Below, one piece after another: positions 1 to 7,991 of a DNA stretch of 64,000 bases. The DNA is from JACDBZ01 sp036262075 (GTDB lineage Bacteria; Chloroflexota; Limnocylindria; QHBO01): assembly GCA_036262075.1 (NCBI GenBank), contig DATAJO010000034.1, positions 1 to 64,000 on the forward strand. The letters are read 5' to 3'. The stretch's first letter is position 1, and each line of letters begins with the position of its first letter. The notes beneath the pieces are model-generated. The model was not told the DNA's origin and ran no database searches. It saw only the letters and a list, made by a program, of their open reading frames with translations. A program made the position numbers and the translations under genes.

Positions 1-252
1 GTAGATCTCGGTGTGGATCGGCATCTCGCGGTGCAGCGGCTGGCCCTGGGTCAGCTGGTTGCCGTCGAGGTCGATGGCCATCACGTCCTCGGGCCGGATC
101 TCGCCCAGCCCCAGGCCCTGGGGCTTGACCCAGATCGTCTCGGAGCCCGGTGCCCGGGCGCTGACGTGCCCGAGGTGGAAGTGCTCCTGGCCCTGGTCGT
201 ACAGGATCTTGCAGGACTGGGAGACGAGCAGTCGGAGCTCATCGTCGGTCAT
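1..252 (-). CDS. Class II aldolase/adducin-like protein, 3' part beyond window edge
   Basis: The first 84 codons are present and the rest runs off the left edge. The N-terminus (MTDDELRLLVSQSCKILYD) is followed by GHVSARAPGSETIWVKPQG and MAIDLDGNQL, which match the start of the class II aldolase/adducin fold: the G-x-x-S-x-R region, and the position where the family normally has a phosphate-binding loop. Family members are zinc-dependent fuculose/ribulose-phosphate aldolases or decarboxylases. The specific substrate cannot be read here, and the metal-binding histidines (usually H-x-H further on) are off the window. The ATG overlaps the hyuB stop by 4 nt (ATGA), so it is the third gene of a hyuA-hyuB-aldolase operon. 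This suggests a role in catabolism of the product of the hydantoinase-like enzyme, but that is inference. Confidence 0.75.
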   Translation of the reverse strand, partial: MTDDELRLLVSQSCKILYDQGQEHFHLGHVSARAPGSETIWVKPQGLGLGEIRPEDVMAIDLDGNQLTQGQPLHREMPIHTEIY

Positions 253-1997
253 CGGTTCTCCTCTCCATCTCCGCCACCAGGCCGTCGGGACGCGCGGAGC
301 GCCGTCGTGGCGTCCACGTCCACGCTGCCGTCACGGATCGCGACACCGTGCCGCTCTCGGGCGTAGGCGACCGAGATCCGCTCGTCCAGGACATCGTCGA
401 GAACGCGTGCCGGGTCCCGCGTCAGCGGGTCGCCGTACCCGCCAGCACCCGCCATCCGGTGGCGGATGCCCTGCCCCGGCGCCAGGTCCATCGTCACCTT
501 GTTCGGCAGCTCACGCTCGGTGCCGTCGACGTCGAGCAGGACGTTGCTCGAGGTGGCCCCCGGGCCGCCGCCCTCGAGGCCCCACGGGGGGTGCTCCGAT
601 CGGTCGCTGCGCAGCTGAAGCAGGCCGCCGGCGGCGGCGAGCATGCGGTACTGCCGCTCGATCGCCATCCCGCCCCGGAAGCGGCCGGCGCCGGCGGTAT
701 CGGTCACGAAGCCATAGCGCTCGACCCGAACGGGATGCTGTCGCTCGAGGATCTCGATTGGCGTGTTCGACAGGTTCTGGGCCGGGTTGGTGACGCCATC
801 GATCCCGTCGGCGGTGGCACGACCGCCCCATGCGCCGCACAGCATGTCCACCACGATGAACGGCGAGCGGTCCTCGCGGCGTCCGCTCAGGCAGACGACG
901 GTGTTGCCACCCTCGCCGGCAGCGGGGACGCGCGACGGAACGACCTGGGCCAGGGCTCCGAACATGGCGTCGACGATCCGGTAGCCGGTTTGCGCCCGCG
1001 CGGCCACCGCACCGGGAGGCGAGACGTTGACGACCGATCGCTCTGGCGCGATGACCCGGATCGGCCGGAAGAAGCCGTCGTTGTTCGGGATGTCCTCGCG
1101 GATCATGTTCCGGATGCTCAGGTAGGTACAGGACTGGGTGAACGAGAGCGTCGCGTTGATCGCGCCACGCACCTGGGGCGCCGAGCCGGTGTAGTCGGCG
1201 GTGAGCGAGTCCCCGTCGACGATGAGCTTCACGGCGATCGGAATCGGTCGCTCGTCGAACCCGTCGCCGTCGAGGTAGTCCGTGAAGGCGTACTCGCCGT
1301 CGGGCCACGACGCGATCTCGGCCCGCACCATCCGCTCCGTGTAGTCGAGCAGGTCGTCGAAATACCCCCGCAGCCCGCCGACGCCGTAGCGCTCGACCAG
1401 GGCCAGCAGCCCCTGCTCGCCGATGCGGCATGCGGCGAGCTGCGCGCCCCAGTCGCCGAGGACGCGGCCCGGGACCCGCACGTTCTTCTCGAGCAGCCGA
1501 ACGAGCGTCCGATTCGGCGCGCCGGCGTCGTAGAGCTTGAGCGGCGGGATGCGCAGACCCTCCTGGAAGATCTCGGTCGAGTCGCTCGCGTTGCTGCCCG
1601 GAACGCGCCCGCCCATGTCGGTCTGGTGTCCCACGGCGAGCGTCCAGCCGAACAGGCGGGGGCCGACGAAGACCGGCTTGATGATGAACACGTCGGGCAG
1701 ATGCATCCCGCCCTCGTACGGGTCGTTCAGGACGAACACGTCACCGGGATGCACGTCGTCGCCGAAGGCCGCGCGGATGGCGGCCATCGCCTCCGGAACG
1801 GCGCCGAGATGCATGGCGATCGTCTTGCCCTGCGCCAGCATCCGGCCGTCGGCGTCGCAGCAGGCGGTCGAGAAGTCCATGACGTCCTTGACGATCTCGG
1901 AATGGGCGGTCTGCACCACCGTGTAGGCCATCTCGTCGACGAGCGAGCCGAGGGCGTTCTTGATCAGCTCGCGCGTCAGCGGGTCCCGCCCGCTCAT
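249..1997 (-). CDS. hyuB: Hydantoinase B / oxoprolinase family protein
   Basis: 582 residues, the usual length for HyuB. Family features seen are an N-terminal DPLTRELIKNAL segment, the LNDPYEGGMHLPD motif near residue 90, and the C-terminal GAGGYGDPLTRDP motif near 515, followed by a conserved helix. HyuB pairs with HyuA to form ATP-dependent enzymes that act on cyclic amides (N-methylhydantoinase, 5-oxoprolinase) or carboxylate ketones (acetone and acetophenone carboxylases). The sequence alone does not choose between these. Its start overlaps the end of hyuA by 4 nt and its stop overlaps the downstream aldolase-like gene, so all three are co-transcribed and translationally coupled. Cytoplasmic; no signal peptide. 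Confidence 0.92.
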   Translation of the reverse strand: MSGRDPLTRELIKNALGSLVDEMAYTVVQTAHSEIVKDVMDFSTACCDADGRMLAQGKTIAMHLGAVPEAMAAIRAAFGDDVHPGDVFVLNDPYEGGMHLPDVFIIKPVFVGPRLFGWTLAVGHQTDMGGRVPGSNASDSTEIFQEGLRIPPLKLYDAGAPNRTLVRLLEKNVRVPGRVLGDWGAQLAACRIGEQGLLALVERYGVGGLRGYFDDLLDYTERMVRAEIASWPDGEYAFTDYLDGDGFDERPIPIAVKLIVDGDSLTADYTGSAPQVRGAINATLSFTQSCTYLSIRNMIREDIPNNDGFFRPIRVIAPERSVVNVSPPGAVAARAQTGYRIVDAMFGALAQVVPSRVPAAGEGGNTVVCLSGRREDRSPFIVVDMLCGAWGGRATADGIDGVTNPAQNLSNTPIEILERQHPVRVERYGFVTDTAGAGRFRGGMAIERQYRMLAAAGGLLQLRSDRSEHPPWGLEGGGPGATSSNVLLDVDGTERELPNKVTMDLAPGQGIRHRMAGAGGYGDPLTRDPARVLDDVLDERISVAYARERHGVAIRDGSVDVDATTALRASRRPGGGDGEENR

Positions 1998-4156
1998 CGG
2001 TCACGCTCCATGACGACCTCTCCGTCCTCCGAGAGCCGGGCGGTCCAGCCCGGCGGCACCACGATCGTGGTGTCGTACTCCTCGACCACGGCCGGACCTG
2101 CCATCCCCTCCCCGATCGCCGCTCGTTGGAGGACGAGGGTCTCGAGCCAGCCGAGCTCCGGTCCGAAGTACGCCTCCCTCCGCTCGGCCGATGCCGGGGC
2201 GCCCAGCCCGGCGGTCCCATACGGGGGCTGGGTGGGAGCCGGACCACGGGCGATCGCTCGCAGCGTCATCACCTCGATCGGCTCGTCGTGGAGGACGTGT
2301 CCGTACGTGCGCTGGTACTCGTTGCGGAAGTCCGCCGTCAGCCGCGCCAGCGGGTCGGCGGCCGCGACGTCGAGCGCCACGCCCAACGTGCTCGCCTGGC
2401 CGGCGAAGTGGAGGTCGACCACGAGCTCCACCTCCTCGACCGAGCGGCTGTCGGCGCGCAGCAGGTCGCGCGCGCGGGCGACGAGCGGCTCGAACGCGCG
2501 TTGCACCTCCGCGAACGTCACGCCGGCGAGCGGCCGCAGCCACGCCTGGCTGGCCTGGTGCTCGACCCGCGAGGCAAGCAGCCCGAGCGCGCTCAGCAGA
2601 CCGGCGAAGCGGGGCACGACGACGGTGCGGATGTCCATCGCCGCGGCGATGCCCGCCGCATGCACCGGGCCGCTGCCTCCGAAGGCGACGAGGGCGAACG
2701 TCCGCGGGTCACGCCCGCGCTCGACGGAAACGGCGCGGATGGCGCGGATCATGTTCGAGTTCGCGAGCTCGTGGACGGCCCACGCGGCACGAACGAGGTC
2801 GAGCCCGAGCGGTGCCCCGACCCGCTCCCCGATCGCCGCCTCCGATCGGGTCGCGTCGATCGCCAAGGCGCCCCCGGCCAGGCGGCGCGGGTTGAGGTAG
2901 CCGAGGACGACGTTGGCATCGGTCACCGTCGGCTCCACGCCGCCGCGGCCGTAGCACGCCGGTCCCGGCTCGGCCCCCGCGCTCTCGGGGCCGACGCGCA
3001 GCGCCCCACCGGCGTCGACGCGGGCGATGCTCCCCGCTCCGTTCCCCACCTCGGCCAGGTCGATGGCCGGCACCATGAGCAGGTAGCCGCCGGCCTTGAT
3101 GAAGCGGCTCGGCGTCGAGATGCCGTCCCGCACCTCGTACTCGTTCACGCGTGGGACGCGACCGTCCTCGATGAGGGTCGCCTTGGCGGTCGTGCCGCCC
3201 ATGTCGAAGGCCAGCACGTCGCGCCGCCCGCTGCGCTCGGCGAGCACCTGCACGGCGGTGACGCCTCCCGCCGGCCCGCTGATCACCGCCGCCACCGGCC
3301 GGTCGCAGGTCGCCCGGTCGGACATCATCCCGCCGTCCGAGCGCATGACGCTGAGCGGCGCGTCGATCCCGCTGCGGCGCAGCAGATCGCGCAGCTGGTC
3401 GAGGTAGCGGCGCATGACCGGGCGGAGGTAGGCGTTGACGACGGTGGTGCTGGTCCGCTCGTACTCCTTCAGCTCCGGCAGGACGCCCGACGACAGGGAG
3501 ACCGTGCACTCGGGATACGCGTCTGCCATCAGCTCGCCGATGCGGCGCTCGTGCTCCGGGTTGACGGGCGCATTGATGAGACACACCGCCACGTCGACGA
3601 TTCCGGCGCGGCGGAGCTGCTCGACGACCGCCCGAACGCCGTCCTCGTCGAGCGCGGTCACGACCTCGCCGAAGGCACCGATGCGCTCGAGCACCTCGTA
3701 CCGATGGCGGCGCGGCACGAGGGGTGCGGGTTTGACCCAGTCGAGGTCGTACAGGCGCGGGGTCCGGATGCGGGCGATCTCGAGCACGTCGCGGAAGCCG
3801 GCGGTCGTGACGAGCCCGACCGGCGGGCCCGATCCCTCGAGGATCGCGTTCGTCGCCACCGTCGAGGCGTGAACGACCTCGACGACGTCCTCGATCCGCA
3901 CGCCGGCCCGCTCGAGAAGCTCGACCGTGCCGCTGACCACGGCGCGCGCCTCGTCGCCGGTGGTGGTCGAGACCTTCTGCTCCCAGAGCCGGCCCGATCG
4001 GTCGTAGAGGACGATATCGGTGAAGGTTCCACCGATGTCGATGCCCACCCTCACCGAGGGTGCAGGCGCCGGAATGGAATCGACCGCCACGACCACCTCG
4101 AACGCGTCAGGAACGACCGCCCGATGATCGCCGATGTTGCCGGGTTGTGTATGCAC
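1994..4156 (-). CDS. hyuA: Hydantoinase A / oxoprolinase family protein
   Basis: Up to 720 residues. The ASKHA-type phosphate loop VGIDIGGTFTDIVLYD lies about 38 residues into this reading, followed by HAS-T-V-A-T-NAI-LEG and a second nucleotide-binding motif DMGGTTAKATLIEDG near residue 318. The sequence then continues through GGSGPVHAAGIA to a C-terminal beta domain. It is the ATP-binding partner of HyuB, in an operon with hyuB and an aldolase-like gene. The start is uncertain. The GTG at 4156 gives an unusual 37-residue extension and leaves only 29 bp before the divergent gene at 4186. A GTG at 4054, directly before RVGIDIGG, matches family length better. No strong ribosome binding site decides it. 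Confidence 0.9.
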   Translation of the reverse strand: MHTQPGNIGDHRAVVPDAFEVVVAVDSIPAPAPSVRVGIDIGGTFTDIVLYDRSGRLWEQKVSTTTGDEARAVVSGTVELLERAGVRIEDVVEVVHASTVATNAILEGSGPPVGLVTTAGFRDVLEIARIRTPRLYDLDWVKPAPLVPRRHRYEVLERIGAFGEVVTALDEDGVRAVVEQLRRAGIVDVAVCLINAPVNPEHERRIGELMADAYPECTVSLSSGVLPELKEYERTSTTVVNAYLRPVMRRYLDQLRDLLRRSGIDAPLSVMRSDGGMMSDRATCDRPVAAVISGPAGGVTAVQVLAERSGRRDVLAFDMGGTTAKATLIEDGRVPRVNEYEVRDGISTPSRFIKAGGYLLMVPAIDLAEVGNGAGSIARVDAGGALRVGPESAGAEPGPACYGRGGVEPTVTDANVVLGYLNPRRLAGGALAIDATRSEAAIGERVGAPLGLDLVRAAWAVHELANSNMIRAIRAVSVERGRDPRTFALVAFGGSGPVHAAGIAAAMDIRTVVVPRFAGLLSALGLLASRVEHQASQAWLRPLAGVTFAEVQRAFEPLVARARDLLRADSRSVEEVELVVDLHFAGQASTLGVALDVAAADPLARLTADFRNEYQRTYGHVLHDEPIEVMTLRAIARGPAPTQPPYGTAGLGAPASAERREAYFGPELGWLETLVLQRAAIGEGMAGPAVVEEYDTTIVVPPGWTARLSEDGEVVMERDR

Positions 4157-4185
4157 GGGTCGACATCGGATGGCAGACTCATCGG

Positions 4186-4638
4186 GTGACGGACCCGATC
4201 ACCCTGCTCAAGATGGTGCACATCCTGTCGGCCATGCTGGCCGTCGGGACGAACGCGACCGCCATCTTCTGGCTGCGGCATGCGGGCCGTGACCCCGAGA
4301 AGGTGCGGTTCGCGGTCGACGGCCTCCGCCGGCTCGACAAGAAGCTCGCCATCCCGGCCTTCGGGCTCCTCATCCTCACCGGCGGGCTGATGGTCTTCCT
4401 CGGCGTGTACGACGTCACCGATGGCTGGGTGCTGACCGCGCTCGTCCTCTACCTCGGCCTGGCCGTGGCCGGGTCAACCGTGATGGGGCCGGCGCTGAAG
4501 CGCGTCGCCCGGGAGGCCGAGCGGGACGCGACCGGCGCCGCGTTCGACGACGCCAAGCGGACGAGCCTGCGCTACACGATCGGCAGCCTGGCGGTCCTCG
4601 TCGTCATCGTCGTGCTGATGGTGACGAAGCCCTTCTGA
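4186..4638 (+). CDS. DUF2269-type integral membrane protein
   Basis: 150 residues from a GTG start (VTDPITLLKMVHILSAML). There are four hydrophobic segments: about residues 6-25, 55-75, 85-105 and 130-148. The N-terminal LLKMVHILSAMLAVGTNATAI pattern, with a histidine in the first helix, is typical of DUF2269, whose function is unknown. The gene is divergent from hyuA and 41 nt upstream of a split-barrel oxidoreductase gene on the same strand. A longer in-frame reading from 4060 exists but would overlap hyuA and adds an Arg/Pro-rich non-family extension, so the GTG is preferred. Confidence 0.8.
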   Translation: MTDPITLLKMVHILSAMLAVGTNATAIFWLRHAGRDPEKVRFAVDGLRRLDKKLAIPAFGLLILTGGLMVFLGVYDVTDGWVLTALVLYLGLAVAGSTVMGPALKRVAREAERDATGAAFDDAKRTSLRYTIGSLAVLVVIVVLMVTKPF

Positions 4639-4679
4639 CGTCGCATGCTCGAACTCGGCACGAGCGAGGAGACGAGCGC

Positions 4680-5186
4680 GTGAGCGAACCCCGATCGACG
4701 ACCCGTCCGAGGATGCCGGACTACGGCATCGCTCCCGAGGATGAGGGCGAGCTGCTGCCGTGGTCCTGGGCCGTCGAACGCCTGGAGGCCTCCCGGAACT
4801 ACTGGGTCGCGACGAGCAGCGCGGACGCCGTGCCCCATCTCGCAGCGGTGTGGGGCGTCTGGCACGACGGCGCCTTCTGGTTCAGCACGGGCGGCCGGTC
4901 CCGGAAGGCGAGGAACCTGTCGGCGAATCCGCGTTGCTCCGTGGCGCCCGAGCGCGCCGACGAGTCGGTGGTCTGCTCCGGCACCGCGGTCCACGTGACC
5001 GACGACCGGACGATCGATGTCGTGCAGCAGCTCTTCATCGCGAAGTACGGCGAGGGCTTCCCGGATCCGGCCGCCAACCCGCTCTTCCGTGTCGAGCCGA
5101 TCACGGTGATCGGCATCATCGAGTCCGAGCCGGAGTTCTCGACGCGTGCGACACGGTGGATGTTCAGCCCTGCCGAGGAGCGCTGA
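4680..5186 (+). CDS. Pyridoxamine 5'-phosphate oxidase-like split-barrel protein
   Basis: 168 residues. The segment WAVERLEASRNYWVATSS-DAVPHLAAVWGVWHDGAFWFST-GGRSRKARNL is characteristic of the PNPOx-like FMN/F420-binding split barrel. The GRSRKARNL turn corresponds to the phosphate-binding K-x-R-N-L region. Such proteins reduce or oxidise small substrates with FMN, or with F420 in F420-producing bacteria; the cofactor is not decidable here. The GTG start at 4680 has a purine-rich GAGGAGACG just upstream. It follows the DUF2269 gene on the same strand. It is one of three split-barrel proteins in this window (see also 5196-5648 and 34024-34527). Confidence 0.85.
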   Translation: MSEPRSTTRPRMPDYGIAPEDEGELLPWSWAVERLEASRNYWVATSSADAVPHLAAVWGVWHDGAFWFSTGGRSRKARNLSANPRCSVAPERADESVVCSGTAVHVTDDRTIDVVQQLFIAKYGEGFPDPAANPLFRVEPITVIGIIESEPEFSTRATRWMFSPAEER

Positions 5187-5195
5187 TCGCCCCCG

Positions 5196-5648
5196 CTAGG
5201 CGGATCGCCACGAGCGGTATCGCGGCGGCCAATCCGATGCGCTGTCGCGCTCGCCGAGCAGCGCATGCTCGATGAGAAGCTCGTACAGCGGGTAGTCGTC
5301 GGACACGGTGAAGAACCAGTTAGCGGCCGCGTCGGCGCGCAGCGCCGCATCGGTCACCAGGCGTGCCTGGCCGCGGACCATGAACTCGTGCGGACGCTCC
5401 GGGTCCTGGTGGGCGTGGAGGGCGTAAGCCGGGTTGGCCTCGAGGTCGCGGGCCTTGGCCGAGTGCGCCTGGACGAACACGAGCAGGCGGCCGTCGCGGA
5501 TCCCGGCGTTCAGCGGATGGATGCGCGGCGTGCCCTTCGCCGCGATGGTGGCAAGGAACCCTTCGCCGTCGCCCCGCTGGTATAGCAGCGCCCGGCCCCT
5601 GGCGGCCATCTCGGGCTCCGCGCTCGCGAACGCTTCCCAACTCTGCAT
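5196..5648 (-). CDS. Pyridoxamine 5'-phosphate oxidase family protein
   Basis: 150 residues beginning MQSWEAFASAEPEMAARGRA. Core features are GFLATIAAKGTPRIHPLNAG, with strand-turn-strand geometry, then FVQAHSAKARDLEANPAYAL and MVRGQARLV. This is the usual beta-barrel order of PNPOx-like flavin/F420-binding proteins. The phrase AKARDLEANP marks the cofactor phosphate loop. It converges tail to tail with the previous split-barrel gene, with only 9 bp between stops, but the two share little sequence beyond the fold, so this is not a recent duplication. Cytoplasmic; function beyond fold unknown. Confidence 0.85.
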   Translation of the reverse strand: MQSWEAFASAEPEMAARGRALLYQRGDGEGFLATIAAKGTPRIHPLNAGIRDGRLLVFVQAHSAKARDLEANPAYALHAHQDPERPHEFMVRGQARLVTDAALRADAAANWFFTVSDDYPLYELLIEHALLGERDSASDWPPRYRSWRSA

Positions 5649-5705
5649 CGGCCCATGCTAGTCGCCTGGCGCAGAACAGCCGTCGACCGAGAGGGATCGA
5701 GGGAT

Positions 5706-5780
5706 TGGCTGGGGAGGAAGGATTCGAACCTTCGGTCTCCTGATCCAGAGTCAGGCGCCTTACCGCTTGGCCACTCCCCA
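5706..5780 (-). tRNA. tRNA-Gln (anticodon CTG)
   Basis: On the minus strand the sequence begins TGGGGAGTGGCCAAGCGGTA and folds as a cloverleaf. The 7-bp acceptor stem is TGGGGAG with CTCCCCA. The anticodon stem is CCTGA/TCAGG around the loop CTCTGGA, placing CTG at positions 34-36, and the T arm contains GGTTCGAATCC. The discriminator base is G, and the 3' CCA is encoded (5706-5708). The T1-A72 first pair is typical of bacterial tRNA-Gln. It stands alone in the gap between the split-barrel gene and the MFS gene. A TAGAAT box on the minus strand (5830-5835) about 50 nt upstream could be its promoter. Confidence 0.95.
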
Positions 5781-5846
5781 ACGTAAGCGGAGCGCGCGGC
5801 ACGCGCAACGCGTGGGGCTCCGGAGGCGGATTCTAGCCCACCCCGG

Positions 5847-7118
5847 CTATCGGTCCAAATCGGCGACCGTCGCCGCGACCAGCGGCGCATCGGCCTCGTC
5901 CGCGTGGGCGATGTGCGCGAGCTCGCGCCAGATGAGCACGACGAACAGCGCCGATCCGCCGAAGGCGAACCAGAAGGGCGCCACGACGCCGAGCTGCTGG
6001 GCCAGCACGCCACCGATGCCCGAGCCGATGACCAGGCCGCCGTACACACCGACCATGTTCACGCTCCCGACCCGGCCCTGGAGCACGTCGGGGACGGCAC
6101 GTTGCCGCACGGTGACCGAGGTCGTGCCCCATACGAAGGCATGGGCGCCGAAGACGAGGAAGATCGCCATCGCGACGATCGGCGCGGTCGTGAGCGCCAG
6201 CCCGAGATGCGTCAATGTCTCGATGATCAGGCCGATGCGCATGAGGTTGGCGAGGCTGACGTGCCGGGTGATCCAGGGGTACGACAGCGTCCCGACCAGG
6301 CCGCCGATGGCCGACACGGTGGTGATGAGCCCGAAGCCGATCTCGCCCAGCCCGAGCCGCTGGGTCGCGTACAGCACGAGCACCGACCACGCGGCGCCGA
6401 ACGTGATGTTGAAGATGAAGATCGTCAGGACGAGCGTTCGGACCGCGGCGTGATGGCGAGTCCAGCGCAGCCCCTCGAGGATCTCGTGGCCGATGTGCTT
6501 CCCGTCCTCAGGCCTCCGTTCGAGCGGCGGGAGGGCGATGCGCGCCACGAGCCCGGCGCCGCCGAGCACGATGATCGCCTGGGCCACGAACGGCACCGCC
6601 ATGCCGATGGTGAACAGGGCCGCCCCGACGGGCGGGCCCGCGAGCTGGTTGAGCGTCACGAACCCGACCTGCAGCCGCGAGTTCGCGACGGCCAGGTCGT
6701 CGCGGTGGACGAGCATCGGCAGCAGCGTGTGCGTCGTGTTGTCGGCGAAGACCTCGGCGGTGCCGAGGACGAACAGCGAGGCGAGCACGGCGCCGATGGA
6801 GACCGTGTCGGTGACGATCATGCCGGCGATGAACGCCAGCACGGCCGCGCGGATGACGTTCGTGGCGATGATGATCCGGCGCCGATCGAGCCGATCCGAC
6901 AGCGCCCCGGCGTACAGCCCGAACAGGAGCGGCGGCAGCCACTGGAGCAGCGCCGCCATGGCGATGAGCAGCGCGTCGTCGGTCTGCGAGGCGACGAGGA
7001 GCGGTCCCGCCGCGATGGCGATGCCGTCGCCGAGGTTCGTCAGCCACGACGAGCCGAGCAGCCAGCGGAAGCCCGTTCCGAATCGGCGCGGCGCCGCGAG
7101 GTCGAGCGCGCGATCCAC
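5847..7118 (-). CDS. MFS transporter (MFS_3 / enterobactin exporter-like)
   Basis: 423 residues from a GTG at 7118, eight nt after the stop of the upstream lipoprotein gene. About 10-12 hydrophobic segments are visible. The first cytoplasmic loop carries GALSDRLDRRRIIIATN, the MFS motif A (G-x-x-x-D-R-x-x-R-R). The pattern FRWLLGSSWLTNLGDGIAI at the N-terminus and the central loop LPPLERRPEDGKHI resemble the EntS/MFS_3 drug and siderophore exporter group. The ligand cannot be inferred. The same open frame continues upstream through the neighbouring gene in an Arg-rich reading, which I take as non-coding, so the GTG start is chosen. Confidence 0.85.
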   Translation of the reverse strand: MDRALDLAAPRRFGTGFRWLLGSSWLTNLGDGIAIAAGPLLVASQTDDALLIAMAALLQWLPPLLFGLYAGALSDRLDRRRIIIATNVIRAAVLAFIAGMIVTDTVSIGAVLASLFVLGTAEVFADNTTHTLLPMLVHRDDLAVANSRLQVGFVTLNQLAGPPVGAALFTIGMAVPFVAQAIIVLGGAGLVARIALPPLERRPEDGKHIGHEILEGLRWTRHHAAVRTLVLTIFIFNITFGAAWSVLVLYATQRLGLGEIGFGLITTVSAIGGLVGTLSYPWITRHVSLANLMRIGLIIETLTHLGLALTTAPIVAMAIFLVFGAHAFVWGTTSVTVRQRAVPDVLQGRVGSVNMVGVYGGLVIGSGIGGVLAQQLGVVAPFWFAFGGSALFVVLIWRELAHIAHADEADAPLVAATVADLDR

Positions 7119-7126
7119 GGGTCGGA

Positions 7127-7957
7127 TCAGGCTCCGGCGTCGGGCCTGCCGAGCGCGCCGGCGAGGAAGTCCTCGACCGCGCGGACGACGGTCGCGGCGT
7201 GGTCGCCGGCAAGGAGAAGCGTGCCGTGCTCGCCGCCGCTCAGCCACAGCTCGGCCTTCGGCTCGGCGGCCGCGGCGAACAGGTCCTGCATCGCGCCGTA
7301 CGAGGCGGTGTCGAGCTCGGCGCAGACGAACAGCTTCGGGAAGTCCATGGCCGCGAGGTCGTCGTCGGTGGTGCGCATGCCGTCGAAGTCCAGCGGCGAC
7401 GAGAAGACGATGAGCGCCTCCACGGGCGCGGTCTGGGCGGTGAGCGCCGCGGCGGCCGCTCCCATGCTCGCCCCGCCGACGGCCACGCGCTCGACCCCGC
7501 GCTCGCGGAGGTAGGCGACGGCGGCAGCGAGGTCGCGGTCGAGCACGTCGGTCCGCCCCTCGTCCGATCCTCCATAGCCCCGGAAGTCGATCGTCAGCAC
7601 GCGATAGCCGGCGGCAGCCAGCTGCTGGGCGAGCACCTCCCACTGCGTCCGCGTGCCGTTGACCATGTGCCCCAGCACGACGCCGGCGGTCGCGTCCTCG
7701 AGCCCGAGCAGGCTGCCGGCGATCGTCAGGCCGTCCTCGGTGGTGAAGGTCACCTCCTCCGGCTCGACCGCCTCGACCGATGGCAGCGGCGCGACGCTCG
7801 GCTCGATGGATGCGGCCTCGGACGCAGACGGCTGAGCCGATGCGGTAGGCGACACAGTCGAGGCACGCGGCCCGGCCGAGCATGCGGCGAGCAATAGGGC
7901 CAGGACGAGGAGTAGCGGCGCCACGCGAGCGCGCGGGATGAAGGTGGGACGCAACAC
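7127..7957 (-). CDS. Lipoprotein alpha/beta hydrolase
   Basis: 276 residues. A signal peptide with lipobox (VLALLLAAC) is followed by a Ser/Ala/Pro-rich linker to about residue 65. The hydrolase domain then has an oxyanion-type strand GVVLGHMVNGTRTQWEVLA, RVLTIDFRGYGGSDEG, the nucleophile elbow GGASMGA (Ser), and a late GGEHGT with a candidate catalytic His. A dienelactone-hydrolase-like or serine aminopeptidase-like esterase tethered outside the membrane is the best description; the substrate is unknown. GTG at 7957 is chosen because a TACCGT box lies 9 nt upstream. The MFS gene follows 8 nt downstream, so the two probably form an operon. Confidence 0.85.
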   Translation of the reverse strand: MLRPTFIPRARVAPLLLVLALLLAACSAGPRASTVSPTASAQPSASEAASIEPSVAPLPSVEAVEPEEVTFTTEDGLTIAGSLLGLEDATAGVVLGHMVNGTRTQWEVLAQQLAAAGYRVLTIDFRGYGGSDEGRTDVLDRDLAAAVAYLRERGVERVAVGGASMGAAAAALTAQTAPVEALIVFSSPLDFDGMRTTDDDLAAMDFPKLFVCAELDTASYGAMQDLFAAAAEPKAELWLSGGEHGTLLLAGDHAATVVRAVEDFLAGALGRPDAGA

Positions 7958-7966
7958 GGCCGACGG

Positions 7967-7972
7967 ACGGTA
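7967..7972 (-). promoter_or_regulatory. Candidate -10 box TACCGT upstream of lipoprotein hydrolase
   Basis: TACCGT on the minus strand ends 9 nt before the GTG at 7957, the same arrangement seen before many genes here. It suggests a leaderless transcript. No clear -35 element was seen. Confidence 0.4.
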
Positions 7973-7991
7973 GCACGGTCGGCGGTGACCG

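Noticed and set aside
348..2900. An 850-codon open frame on the plus strand opposite hyuB and hyuA
   Set aside because: It is the antisense shadow of two well-matched genes; its translation is Arg/Asp/His-rich with no domain. Long opposite frames are expected at this G+C content.
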